Below the pieces are notes generated by a model, which saw nothing but the letters and a program-made list of their open reading frames with translations, did no database searches and had not been told where the DNA came from. 64,000 nt of DNA from a virus: IMG/VR virus record IMGVR_UViG_3300013099_000002, positions 1-64,000 of that record. One strand, 5' to 3'. Positions 49,592 to 57,970 of the stretch are shown here, piece after piece (position 1 is the first letter of the stretch; every line of letters starts with the position of its first letter). The position numbers and the translations under genes were made by a program.

Positions 49592-50938
49592 TTAATATTG
49601 CAAGTCCTCCACGTTTTCTTCCATTTGCGGTAGCTCTTCTTCATCACCAAAATCCATTTCAGCGTGTCCGGCCTTATCGTCCTTGTCGTGGTATTTTTCT
49701 GTATTGAGTTCCGAGAAATCCATATAAGGCCATGTAGAAAATTTCCAGTTAATTTTAAATGAACCGGTTTCTCCGTTCCGACCTTTCAATACTTCAATTA
49801 TTTTTACGTGGTCATGGAAGGATGGAAGGGAGGGGTCATTTTCGCCCGATACCCCCAGTACTACCGAAGCAATCTGACCAATGGCATCTGAGCCACCAAT
49901 ATGCTGAACTCCAGTTTTGCCTTTTTCTGCCGCCTTGGTTTGTTCCCGATTGAACTGGTAACTTGCCACAACAGGAATATCTAAAGTACCGGCTATTTTT
50001 TCTTTTAGCCCTTGTATTGAATCTGCTATCTGTTCGTGTTTTGCAAATCCCGATTCTGACTTCAACATATACGCCCCATCAACATAAACACAATCTGGTT
50101 TTAATTGATGACAAAGTAATGCAATATCATTTACTGAAGCTGTTAAGTTTCCATCCACAATCCAGAAAGGAGGTTTCCCTTCATCTTCGGCATTTTCGGA
50201 TAGTACATTGAATACTTTATCTTTGAACTTGGGAGGAATATCCCCAGTTTTAATGTAGTTTGCTGGTACATTTGCTTGCATTGCCGCAATACGTTGTGAC
50301 AGTGCTAGTGGGTTCATTTCCATAGACACCACAAGCGGTACTTTACCTTGTAGCCATGGATGCATTGCCATGTGCAAAAGGTTGTAGGTTTTGCCGGTTC
50401 CTGGCCTTCCGACAATAACCAGAACATCCCCACCCAATAAACCACCCGTTAAGCGGTCTAAATAAGGCCAACCAACGTGAATACCATCTTCCCCCAGCCA
50501 TTGTTGCATATAATTATCTTTAATCAACTTATAGGCTTCTGTAGTGTAATTCACCATTTTTTGTCGGTTACGTTTTAAGGTTAAATTAACCACCTCATCT
50601 TGTAACAGTTCTAAGGCCGCTTTCGGTTGTTTCTTTTTTAACGAACCTTGAGCTTCCAACATTATTTTCTTTAACCGTTGTTGGAAGTACCGGTTTTCAA
50701 AATGCTCCAGATAATAGGTTGCCGGTTCCGTCACCGTAGGCAATTCCACATCTATCTGTTCTTCTATTGTATCGGCATGAGGGAACACCCCATGAGCTTG
50801 TACGTGGTCATCCACGAAAGTAAATAGGTCATCTTCAATACCTAAGAACAATTCTTTGCTTAACCCCATTTGTAAATAGTCTGATAATTCCCCCTCAATT
50901 ATTAGACTTGATATAAGTTTCGCACCAACTGACTGCAT
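49592..50938 (-). CDS. dnaB: DnaB-like replicative helicase
   Basis: 448 aa. N-terminal helical DnaB-N-like part; Walker A GRPGTGKT (177-184), SMEMNPLALSQR, VYVDGAYML (Walker B), SYQFNREQ. Works with the primase and initiator-like proteins in this block. Confidence 0.9.
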   Translation of the reverse strand: MQSVGAKLISSLIIEGELSDYLQMGLSKELFLGIEDDLFTFVDDHVQAHGVFPHADTIEEQIDVELPTVTEPATYYLEHFENRYFQQRLKKIMLEAQGSLKKKQPKAALELLQDEVVNLTLKRNRQKMVNYTTEAYKLIKDNYMQQWLGEDGIHVGWPYLDRLTGGLLGGDVLVIVGRPGTGKTYNLLHMAMHPWLQGKVPLVVSMEMNPLALSQRIAAMQANVPANYIKTGDIPPKFKDKVFNVLSENAEDEGKPPFWIVDGNLTASVNDIALLCHQLKPDCVYVDGAYMLKSESGFAKHEQIADSIQGLKEKIAGTLDIPVVASYQFNREQTKAAEKGKTGVQHIGGSDAIGQIASVVLGVSGENDPSLPSFHDHVKIIEVLKGRNGETGSFKINWKFSTWPYMDFSELNTEKYHDKDDKAGHAEMDFGDEEELPQMEENVEDLQY

Positions 50939-51002
50939 AGACTACTCCATATTTTTGAGACAAAGATACCCCCACCGGTCTCAGTTCCGGCTAAGGTGTC
51001 TT

Positions 51003-51572
51003 TTATAAAAAAGTGTAATGACTGTTTAAATGGTCATACATTGCCTTACCGTAGGCTAATTTCAACTGCTCCATATCCTCAACATAAAGTATGGTTAAAT
51101 TGCTGGAACATAGGCGTTTAATTAACAAGCCTTGAAGGTTATTAATCTGCCAGTCAGGTACGGTAATACCTTTCTTTGGAATAAAGAAGTTTGGAATAAG
51201 TAAAACATCTGACTCATCTTTATCCCCATCCTTCATTTCATCCAATAAATCTTGAACAATAACAAGCCTCGCATCAATAAAGTTACGAATCAACTTACCA
51301 GCCATCAACATCATTTTTGCTTCAGGTGAATGAAGCTGTGTTGAGTTGTTTGTGATAACCAGCCCAGCACTACCCTCAAACCGGTATTTCCTGCATTGAA
51401 TAATGTATTTCCATTCTTTACGAGAACAGACTTGGTTATCATCCTCAGACCAAATAAATTTTTTAGGCACACCTGTAGCCAGTGAAATCTTATCTAAATT
51501 TTTCACTAAGCTCATGTGAATATCTTTATGAAGCACGTTCGATTTAAAGGCTTCTTCTACCATAGTGGTCAT
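51003..51572 (-). CDS. degenerate DnaC-like helicase loader (tentative)
   Basis: 189 aa. The C-terminal SDVLLIPNFFIP and LLIKRLCSSNLTILYVE resemble the Walker B and sensor parts of DnaC/DnaI ATPases, but no P-loop is visible and the Walker B acids are lost. Position between the DnaB-like helicase and a replication initiator-like gene fits a loader or a dead paralogue. Confidence 0.5.
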   Translation of the reverse strand: MTTMVEEAFKSNVLHKDIHMSLVKNLDKISLATGVPKKFIWSEDDNQVCSRKEWKYIIQCRKYRFEGSAGLVITNNSTQLHSPEAKMMLMAGKLIRNFIDARLVIVQDLLDEMKDGDKDESDVLLIPNFFIPKKGITVPDWQINNLQGLLIKRLCSSNLTILYVEDMEQLKLAYGKAMYDHLNSHYTFL

Positions 51573-51641
51573 AATTACTCCCCCTATCTCCTGTATGTTT
51601 TTTATAAATGGTATTACTACCGGCTTATTATTGCAACTTAG

Positions 51642-52628
51642 TTATTCATCATCCTCTTCCCAGTCAAACTTCTTACCATAGTTCTTGTTAGTTGCAATGG
51701 TTTCTTCCGTCACCGAAAAGCTTGGAATTGCCATCTTAAATTTAAGTAAGTATGGAATCATCGGAGTAACAGGTGAATTGAAGGCTGCAAAGCCGTTCTC
51801 GCAGTGCTGAGTGAATTCATACCATTTTCCGATAAGGATACCAAGGGTCTTGTATTTATCCTCTTCTATCGTCACCATAAGCGTATCCAGCATTTTCTTT
51901 TCAACACCTATTACAGTCGGCACCGTTTTTAACTTATCCTTGTAGCATACGGTCATGCATTTTCTCCAATAATCAGAAACCCTTTTCGGGTTATATTCTG
52001 TTTCGGAAAATTCTTCAATCAGTTGGTCAATAGTATAATCTTCGGATGAATCAACAAAGTCTTTATATAATTCATTAACCGTATAATTGCTTTTAGGTTT
52101 TACTATTGTTTTAGTTTCTTTTATTTTTCCTTTATTTAGTTTATTTCCCGAATCAGCTTTAATTTTCGGAAATGTCTTTAATTGATTCTCCGAAGGTGAA
52201 TCCATGTTTATCTTATCTGTTTTCTTATTTGTAGTTATAACTGGTATAGGTTGTTGCGTTTCAACTTTTGCATTGTTGCTTTTGCCACTATCCATTGTTG
52301 CATTTCCAACAATGGTGAATTCCGTGTAATAGGTATCTGAAAACGAGTACCAAAGTGTCCGGTCATAAGTGTGTTTGTTGTAGTTTCCGGTTATCAATAC
52401 CTCTTGTTTTTTTAAGCTGGCTAGTATCCTCTTAACCTGTTCATACGTCCAAAAGTGATACAGTACCGCATAGTATTTTTTTGAGTTATATGTCCAAGCT
52501 TTCCCTTCATGTATATTCTTATTATCTGCTTTATTTTTTATTATCCAGAATTTAAAGTTTTCCAACATGATAGCTTCATTAACCCCGAATCTTGCCGCAA
52601 GGTCTGTATTAAACAATAAGCAATCCAT
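51642..52628 (-). CDS. replication initiator / replisome organiser-like protein
   Basis: 328 aa. N-terminal NEAIMLENFKFWI and YEQVKRILASLKKQEVLI look like a winged-helix DNA-binding domain of phage initiators, then a Ser/Thr/Lys-rich linker and a C-terminal domain. Next to the loader-like and DnaB genes. No origin repeats were recognised. Confidence 0.65.
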   Translation of the reverse strand: MDCLLFNTDLAARFGVNEAIMLENFKFWIIKNKADNKNIHEGKAWTYNSKKYYAVLYHFWTYEQVKRILASLKKQEVLITGNYNKHTYDRTLWYSFSDTYYTEFTIVGNATMDSGKSNNAKVETQQPIPVITTNKKTDKINMDSPSENQLKTFPKIKADSGNKLNKGKIKETKTIVKPKSNYTVNELYKDFVDSSEDYTIDQLIEEFSETEYNPKRVSDYWRKCMTVCYKDKLKTVPTVIGVEKKMLDTLMVTIEEDKYKTLGILIGKWYEFTQHCENGFAAFNSPVTPMIPYLLKFKMAIPSFSVTEETIATNKNYGKKFDWEEDDE

Positions 52629-53176
52629 TAAGTATCCTCTTCAATATAGTCAATATCAGTCGGGTTTAATTTCTCCTTATAGTCACCCAAGCTGACCACC
52701 GAATTAGTAGCATTAAGTTTCGGTAGCGGCATTGGTTTTATATACTCCTTATTTAGTTTCAATAAATAAAAATCTTTAAGCAATTTACGGTTATCAAAAG
52801 GGTCAAGAAAAAACATATCTTTAACCTTATCCAGTAATACATTAACTATGTTTTTTTCCCGAAACCATTTGTGTAAAGCTTCTGGGTGGTTGTAAGGAAT
52901 ATTAACCACGCATCCACCCACCAACGAAAGCCGTGTATCATTTTTTTGTTGCCAAGGTATATGAGGAAAATAAGAAAGCATTTGTTCTTTTGGTTTGAAT
53001 GCCAACACACTTGTTTCATGGTTTTTAGGTACCAGTCGAATCCGCATACCCACAAAAGTTTGAGGCCCCTGAGAATCAAACAAAGGTTTCAATCCTATTT
53101 GATAATCCTCAGATTCCAACACCACCGCATAATCAAAATTTTTACCAGTGCCTTGCATCTTCTTTAATTCTTGCAT
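52628..53176 (-). CDS. hypothetical protein
   Basis: 182 aa, not recognised. First gene after promoter 53206-53234 with an ACGGAGTAATAC leader; one-base overlap with the initiator-like gene. Confidence 0.65.
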   Translation of the reverse strand: MQELKKMQGTGKNFDYAVVLESEDYQIGLKPLFDSQGPQTFVGMRIRLVPKNHETSVLAFKPKEQMLSYFPHIPWQQKNDTRLSLVGGCVVNIPYNHPEALHKWFREKNIVNVLLDKVKDMFFLDPFDNRKLLKDFYLLKLNKEYIKPMPLPKLNATNSVVSLGDYKEKLNPTDIDYIEEDT

Positions 53177-53205
53177 TGTATTACTCCGTTTTGGTTTGAG
53201 TGCTT

Positions 53206-53234
53206 ATATTACCGTATAATCTTTAAATTGTCAA
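53206..53234 (-). promoter_or_regulatory. sigma70-type early promoter
   Basis: -35 TTGACA (53229-53234), 17 bp, -10 TAATAT (53206-53211). Overlaps the end of the AAA+ gene. Confidence 0.7.
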
Positions 53235-54484
53235 ATTGTTACTAGATATTGTTTCACCGCTTTATAAACCATACTTGTCAGGTCAGCATGGCTTACGGCA
53301 GGATAATAAACTGTTAGCTCTTCATCGGTTTCTGTTTTCGGGAACTTATCCAACTCAATAATATTCTCCCAAATAACATCAAAAGGTTTTCCTTCAATGC
53401 AATCAATTTCATATTCCACATAACCGAAGTTTTCAAGTATACCTACCATTAACTCATTAGCAGATTCACAGCTTGTTATTCCATTAAAATCAAATATGTC
53501 ATCAATCCTTCCAGCCCTGTACAGCTCTTTAGGGAGTATTTCGGCATCATTGGTGGTCATTATGGTAAGAACTCTTGAATCACGTTCCTGAAGCCACCAC
53601 AGGACTGCAGATAGCATTCGTGAACTAACCCCCGAATCATCCCCAGCTTTAATTGATTTTTCAATCTCATCAAACAACAATACGCATGGCTGGCAGTTAT
53701 CGACAATAGCTAATGCATTGGCAAGGTTTTCTTCTGATTCACCTACATATTTTCCCATCAATGCCCCAAGGTCAATTCTGTAAAGTGGAACACCTAATTG
53801 ATTAGCCAAATATTTAGCTCCCAAAGTTTTACCAGCTCCAGGAATACCATCAAATAATAAGCCTTTTGGAACCAGTACCGGCTCAACACCATAATCAACA
53901 AATATTTTTCCTTCAATTGCCAACCATTTCTTTAAAAATGAAGGTGGTTTGTAATAATCGTACTTAGTTGAAACTTGTTGTATACCTTGCAATCGCCCAA
54001 CGTAAATTCTACGGGTTTCCATTATCGCCCGTGGAGTCAATTCCTTAAATTTAGTTTGGGCTAACCGGCATATTTCCCCAACATCTTTTAAACACAATCC
54101 GCTTAGTGTTGCCGCCAAGGGTTGTACAGTTTCCTCATCAGTTAAATTAGATAAAAAATCAAGTAACATACCTTGAGGTAGTTGCACCACACCGGCATCA
54201 AACATTAAGGGGCTAGAATCGCTTGGATTGATTACTATGAGGGTTTTTTCTGAGTCAACCATACATTCATAAGCCATATAGTAATTTACGTTCTCAGGAT
54301 GCAATAAATAGAAATACTGGGTTTCGGGTTCAAAGTCCTCTTGTTTGATTTTTTTAATATGGTTTTCGTCAATAAGCATAACCGATTCATCTACAATGTA
54401 AGATAAAACATCCCCTACATTTACAGTGTCATCGGTTGTTACCTTGATAAGTGGAAGTCCTGATTTTAATGATAGTTCAAGCAT
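53231..54484 (-). CDS. AAA+ ATPase
   Basis: 417 aa. Walker A GIPGAGKT (213-220), GKYVGESEENL, VLLFDEIEK (Walker B), MTTNDAEILP (sensor 1), RAGRIDDIFDF (arginine finger/sensor region), of FtsH/Cdc48-type AAA+. Residues 1-190 are unique. Function in the phage unknown; possibly a remodelling factor for the replisome or packaging. Confidence 0.82.
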   Translation of the reverse strand: MLELSLKSGLPLIKVTTDDTVNVGDVLSYIVDESVMLIDENHIKKIKQEDFEPETQYFYLLHPENVNYYMAYECMVDSEKTLIVINPSDSSPLMFDAGVVQLPQGMLLDFLSNLTDEETVQPLAATLSGLCLKDVGEICRLAQTKFKELTPRAIMETRRIYVGRLQGIQQVSTKYDYYKPPSFLKKWLAIEGKIFVDYGVEPVLVPKGLLFDGIPGAGKTLGAKYLANQLGVPLYRIDLGALMGKYVGESEENLANALAIVDNCQPCVLLFDEIEKSIKAGDDSGVSSRMLSAVLWWLQERDSRVLTIMTTNDAEILPKELYRAGRIDDIFDFNGITSCESANELMVGILENFGYVEYEIDCIEGKPFDVIWENIIELDKFPKTETDEELTVYYPAVSHADLTSMVYKAVKQYLVTI

Positions 54485-54499
54485 AAATTATCCAGTTGT

Positions 54500-54742
54500 T
54501 TATATTCTTTCAGTTATAGGCAATAAAGCATAATGAGTAACCCTATGCTTATTTAGTATTGGAAATTTCCAGAAAATTCTCCAGTCATAAGAAACCAATA
54601 ATTCATTTGCACCAACATACTTATCAGTATATTTAGTTATAAGTTGGTATTTAGTTTCATCGAATACAGGCTGGGTTCCTTTATTCATTACCCACACAGG
54701 GTTGTATTTTTTATTTATTTCAGATAGCAGTCGTATACTCAT
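54500..54742 (-). CDS. hypothetical protein
   Basis: 80 aa from the ATG at 54742 (GGAG upstream). Not recognised. Confidence 0.55.
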   Translation of the reverse strand: MSIRLLSEINKKYNPVWVMNKGTQPVFDETKYQLITKYTDKYVGANELLVSYDWRIFWKFPILNKHRVTHYALLPITERI

Positions 54743-54747
54743 TATTA

Positions 54748-55035
54748 TCACTCCTTTAGTTTGTGGTGGTTTATACAGTCGGTTTGATTATCGAACACTA
54801 ATTCCCGACCAGATAAATTAAGTGGTATCCCCATTCGATTAGCTAAATTAACGAAATCATTTTGATGCCCCATTAAAAGCATGTGACCGGCACATTGAAG
54901 CGTGGTTTCTTTGTGGCATACAAAACTACCAGCCATTAAAATTTCAATCATACGTTCTTTACCAAGCCACCCAAGTAAACTGTCTTTACGAAAAGGACAA
55001 GCACCACAAGGTTTCTTTACGTTAGGTAATTTCAT
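54748..55035 (-). CDS. DUF6283-like protein, second copy
   Basis: 95 aa from the ATG at 55035. KKPCGACPFRKDS and FVCHKETTLQCAGH give the CxxCPFRK...CH...CAG pattern; paralogue of 23404-23784. The start is unusual: copy 14 of the 14-bp repeat fills the place of the ribosome site between leader and ATG. Confidence 0.65.
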   Translation of the reverse strand: MKLPNVKKPCGACPFRKDSLLGWLGKERMIEILMAGSFVCHKETTLQCAGHMLLMGHQNDFVNLANRMGIPLNLSGRELVFDNQTDCINHHKLKE

Positions 55036-55042
55036 TGGTTTT

Positions 55043-55056
55043 TGCAATTGATTGCA
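55043..55056. repeat. dispersed 14-bp near-palindrome, copy 14
   Basis: TGCAATTGATTGCA, 8-21 bases upstream of the ATG of the DUF6283-like gene. Confidence 0.9.
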
Positions 55057-55086
55057 CCGCTATTTAATCCGTTTATTTGAGTCCTA

Positions 55087-55114
55087 ATTATACATAATAA
55101 TTTAGAATTGTCAA
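55087..55114 (-). promoter_or_regulatory. sigma70-type early promoter
   Basis: -35 TTGACA (55109-55114), 16 bp, -10 TATAAT (55087-55092). Lies just downstream of the terminator 55134-55181, restarting transcription. Confidence 0.85.
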
Positions 55115-55133
55115 ATTTATTTCCACTAGGCAT

Positions 55134-55181
55134 AAAAAAACCCCCAACTTACGATAATACCTGAGCGGTAAGTTAAGGGTT
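55134..55181 (-). terminator. strong intrinsic terminator ending the virion/lysis operon
   Basis: Minus-strand stem AACCCTTAACTTAC / GTAAGTTGGGGGTT with a TTTTTTT run. Separates the virion/lysis block from the replication block. Confidence 0.88.
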
Positions 55182-55280
55182 CTCTAATTTTCGTACCAAA
55201 CCAATGGAGTAACTTAGCAAAGCAACCAAGTTGAACTAAAGTTTACATTACCCCATCGGCTATGTAAAGCACTATTTCTA

Positions 55281-55655
55281 TCACTTAGTAAGAATATTGA
55301 ACATCTGTCCAGCTTTGGAAGGTAGATTGTTTGCTTTCAAATCTTCTAAAGTTGCGTGGTCTTGCATATTCTGTAAATGTATACTTCGGGTTTTCAATAC
55401 TCTATTAGATTCTTTCAAATCATTAATAGTTACTGAATCCCTCTTAGTCACAGGTACCCTTAATTCTCTCCGTAAATCATTACGAATCTGAATTTGTTGC
55501 ATGTAATTAAGACTTTGCTCAATAGACCAGTTTTGTATTTGCGATTTAGTTTTAACCCGTTGTAAATCTTGAGCATGAGCGAAGTACGAATCCATAAAAA
55601 ACCAAGATGAGAATAATAGTGAAACAACGGTTAAAGTAGTTTTACTTATATTCAT
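55281..55655 (-). CDS. secreted protein of the lysis cluster
   Basis: 124 aa from the ATG at 55655 (GGAGG upstream). Classic signal peptide (LTVVSLLFSSWFFMDSYFAHA, likely cleaved before QDLQ). The mature part is basic and helical. Directly downstream of the amidase; could be a spanin-type or periplasmic lysis accessory (inference). Confidence 0.6.
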   Translation of the reverse strand: MNISKTTLTVVSLLFSSWFFMDSYFAHAQDLQRVKTKSQIQNWSIEQSLNYMQQIQIRNDLRRELRVPVTKRDSVTINDLKESNRVLKTRSIHLQNMQDHATLEDLKANNLPSKAGQMFNILTK

Positions 55656-56230
55656 GTAGCCTCCAAGTATTGTTTTACTCCTTCGGCAATGGCAACACAA
55701 GCACTATCTTCATATTTCCAGATATTATTTAATTGAGAAATAAATTCCGGTTCCAGTATCAATGCAGGGCAAGCTGTTTTCCGAAGAAAATAATCAGCTA
55801 TTTCATCCCCCTCTTTGTCTCCAGGGTAATCTTCAAAGTCAGGTCTATCCATTTTATACCAACCTTCCTTGATACCACGGTCTTTACAATGCATTTCTGG
55901 GGCATATAAAGCGTGTACAGTGGTCGCAAAAGCTTTACCCTTTACCGAATTGGGACAATAAAGCGTTTCCACTCCTGATACGTTTCTTGAGGCCGCACCA
56001 TTAAAATGAATTTCTATAGCAACATCAGAATCATGCTCATTAACGTAGTTCACTTTATTGCGTAAACCCCCGATAGGTGCAATTGCTACACTGATTCCCA
56101 ATAACTCCAATTGATTACGAAGATTCTTAGTCCAAACTTCTGAAACTTCATGCTCATGTATGCCATTAAAGCCAGCACCTGATTTTGCAGGAAAATGTGC
56201 AATACTTAATGTAACTATTTTTCTATTCAT
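55652..56230 (-). CDS. N-acetylmuramoyl-L-alanine amidase (endolysin)
   Basis: 192 aa from the ATG at 56230 (AAGGAG upstream), overlapping the lipoprotein stop; a longer open frame reaches 56395 but has no good start. Amidase_3 motifs: AHFPAKSG (zinc His region), HEHE, EIHFNG and LEPEF. Hydrolyses peptidoglycan stem peptides. Confidence 0.82.
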   Translation of the reverse strand: MNRKIVTLSIAHFPAKSGAGFNGIHEHEVSEVWTKNLRNQLELLGISVAIAPIGGLRNKVNYVNEHDSDVAIEIHFNGAASRNVSGVETLYCPNSVKGKAFATTVHALYAPEMHCKDRGIKEGWYKMDRPDFEDYPGDKEGDEIADYFLRKTACPALILEPEFISQLNNIWKYEDSACVAIAEGVKQYLEAT

Positions 56231-56540
56231 TTTGTTGGACTCCTTCAGTATCTCCTCCATCACTATTGGGTTCTGCGGCTGCGACTGCTGCGGCTCCAAG
56301 TTCGGTACAGATTCCTTCGGCTGGGTAGTAAGGGAGGTCTTTTCTAATGGCTGCGATTGCCAAGTCTTTAGCCAAGCTATCAGTTGTTTTATCACAATAC
56401 GTCCTCCGGTGTTCAGCCAAGGTGGTGATAGTTTCGCACCCTGTAATAAATGTAATCAGTGCTAAAAACAATACCAGAATTAGTGCTGGTACCGCATGGA
56501 TTAAACCAGTAATAGGTTTCTTGTATGTTGTTGCCACCAT
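56223..56540 (-). CDS. lipoprotein of the lysis cluster
   Basis: 105 aa. Hydrophobic segment ending in a lipobox-like FITGC (residues 31-35), so probably a lipoprotein on the outer-membrane pathway. The mature C-terminus is Ala/acid-rich. Just upstream of the amidase; an o-spanin-like role is plausible but the pair is not typical. Confidence 0.6.
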   Translation of the reverse strand: MVATTYKKPITGLIHAVPALILVLFLALITFITGCETITTLAEHRRTYCDKTTDSLAKDLAIAAIRKDLPYYPAEGICTELGAAAVAAAEPNSDGGDTEGVQQNE

Positions 56541-56570
56541 AGTTTACTCCTAAGTCATTCCTAATAGTAG

Positions 56571-56584
56571 TGCAATCAATTGCA
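56571..56584. repeat. dispersed 14-bp near-palindrome, copy 15
   Basis: TGCAATCAATTGCA, directly after the stop codon of the 140-aa gene. Confidence 0.9.
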
Positions 56585-56585
56585 A

Positions 56586-57008
56586 TTATTTTAATTTTAC
56601 TGCAGTTGAACCGTGAATAATGAATTCATCTTTTGGCAATAGTTCCATATTACCTTTCTCAATAGAAAAGAATGCATCGTCACCTAATTCATGTACAGCA
56701 TCATAATAAGTTACAGCTCTATATCTTCGTGGTACCGCCAACCAACCACCATTAAAGTTAATAAATCTAATAAGGTTAATAAGCATTGAAATATCAGCCC
56801 TACATTTATCTTCATAGGTTCTACCTACATGATAAGCATAATCGTGTAAATCAAATACTTGAGTACAATCCAACCCCCATAAAGTATTAGGAATTAAAGC
56901 ACTTCTCCAATCACTAGATGCACCAGCACCGTTACAAATTTTAGCTTTCTCTTCAGGCGTTAATTCATTAAATCCTGCTTCTGCTATCAGTTCGTGGTTA
57001 TGCTTCAT
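56586..57008 (-). CDS. conserved phage protein, PLA2-like histidine motif
   Basis: 140 aa. CTQVFDLHDYAYHVGR and YYDAVHELGDDAFF are found in phage lysis-region proteins. The C...HDYAYH arrangement recalls phospholipase A2 (CxxHDxCY) but the other PLA2 cysteines are missing. Function unknown. Confidence 0.5.
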   Translation of the reverse strand: MKHNHELIAEAGFNELTPEEKAKICNGAGASSDWRSALIPNTLWGLDCTQVFDLHDYAYHVGRTYEDKCRADISMLINLIRFINFNGGWLAVPRRYRAVTYYDAVHELGDDAFFSIEKGNMELLPKDEFIIHGSTAVKLK

Positions 57009-57489
57009 CGGTATCCTCCACTTTTGGTTTTATTGTATAGGCAGGACAGGACTGACCATCTATTCTTTCCAGACAATCCCGTACTCGTCTTGAATCTTCC
57101 GTGTTTTGTGTTACAACTACTACCAGCTGTTCGATAGACTTCTGCAAAGAAATCATATTTTTACTAACAAAACTTTTAAACTCTACCCCTTCCGAAATAG
57201 AACTCTGTAATGTTATTTGCTGGTTTAAAAGTACAGACTTATGTTCTTGTAGTGTAACTTGTACGTGTGCTTCAATCATAGGTTCTAACTCCAAAAATAT
57301 CCTCTTACTTCGTTCATTTTCCCTACTCTTAAAAAAAGCATCAATATTATCAACCATGGGTTTTATACAAGTTCGGTAAATAATATTTTTAGCCTTTATA
57401 AAGGCAAACCACAATGAAACTATTGCGGCTAGTATCCCGAAGATTGCATTCCATATTGGTAAGTCAGATGCTATTAGTTCGTCTATCAT
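56998..57489 (-). CDS. membrane-anchored coiled-coil protein (holin candidate)
   Basis: 163 aa from the ATG at 57489 (GGAGG upstream). One membrane helix (about 13-30) then a long helical cytoplasmic part with several cysteines. In the lysis cluster; no clear holin family. Could also be a membrane tether or an i-spanin-type protein. Confidence 0.55.
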   Translation of the reverse strand: MIDELIASDLPIWNAIFGILAAIVSLWFAFIKAKNIIYRTCIKPMVDNIDAFFKSRENERSKRIFLELEPMIEAHVQVTLQEHKSVLLNQQITLQSSISEGVEFKSFVSKNMISLQKSIEQLVVVVTQNTEDSRRVRDCLERIDGQSCPAYTIKPKVEDTDEA

Positions 57490-57970
57490 GGTGCCTCCGT
57501 TCACTTGCTTGCCTGCCCTCAGACTTATCTCTAAATCTCCAAACAGGTTGTGGTTGATGAAGCCAGATATTAACCACCTGATTCATCATAATGTCGTACT
57601 CCTTTGCAGTTCTAGGTTTCACTAGATAAGCATTAACTCCAAGCCTATACAGCTTCGTAATAAGCCCCCCACTCCCTAAACACGCGCCTAAAACTACCAC
57701 CGGTACAGGTGGGTAATTTTTGTACAATTCCTCAGCAACCGTAAGTCCATTTACCGCACCTAAAAGAAAGTCCAAAATGATAACCGAAGGTACCGTTTTG
57801 GTTTCTAATAGCCTATCAAAAGTATTATATAATTCATCTGGTGTTTCGGATTCATAAATAGCTATATTAGCATTAGAATTAGACACTAAAGATTTAGTAA
57901 TAAACTTGCGCTCAAATCTACTATCATCAGTAACCAATACAATGTGCTTTTGTTCTAATTCTGGAATCAT
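57464..57970 (-). CDS. CheY-like response-regulator receiver domain
   Basis: 168 aa. Acidic pocket DD (15-16), phospho-acceptor Asp67 in VIILDFLLG, Lys118 in AYLVKPR. The conserved Thr/Ser is Ala96. No output domain is attached; a short basic C-terminus follows. It overlaps the next gene by 26 bases. Unusual in a phage virion/lysis operon. Confidence 0.8.
   Translation of the reverse strand: MIPELEQKHIVLVTDDSRFERKFITKSLVSNSNANIAIYESETPDELYNTFDRLLETKTVPSVIILDFLLGAVNGLTVAEELYKNYPPVPVVVLGACLGSGGLITKLYRLGVNAYLVKPRTAKEYDIMMNQVVNIWLHQPQPVWRFRDKSEGRQASERRHHDRRTNSI

Noticed and set aside
50939-51002. Inverted repeat between the DnaB-like and loader-like genes
   Set aside because: Imperfect stem and no T-run; not convincing as a terminator.
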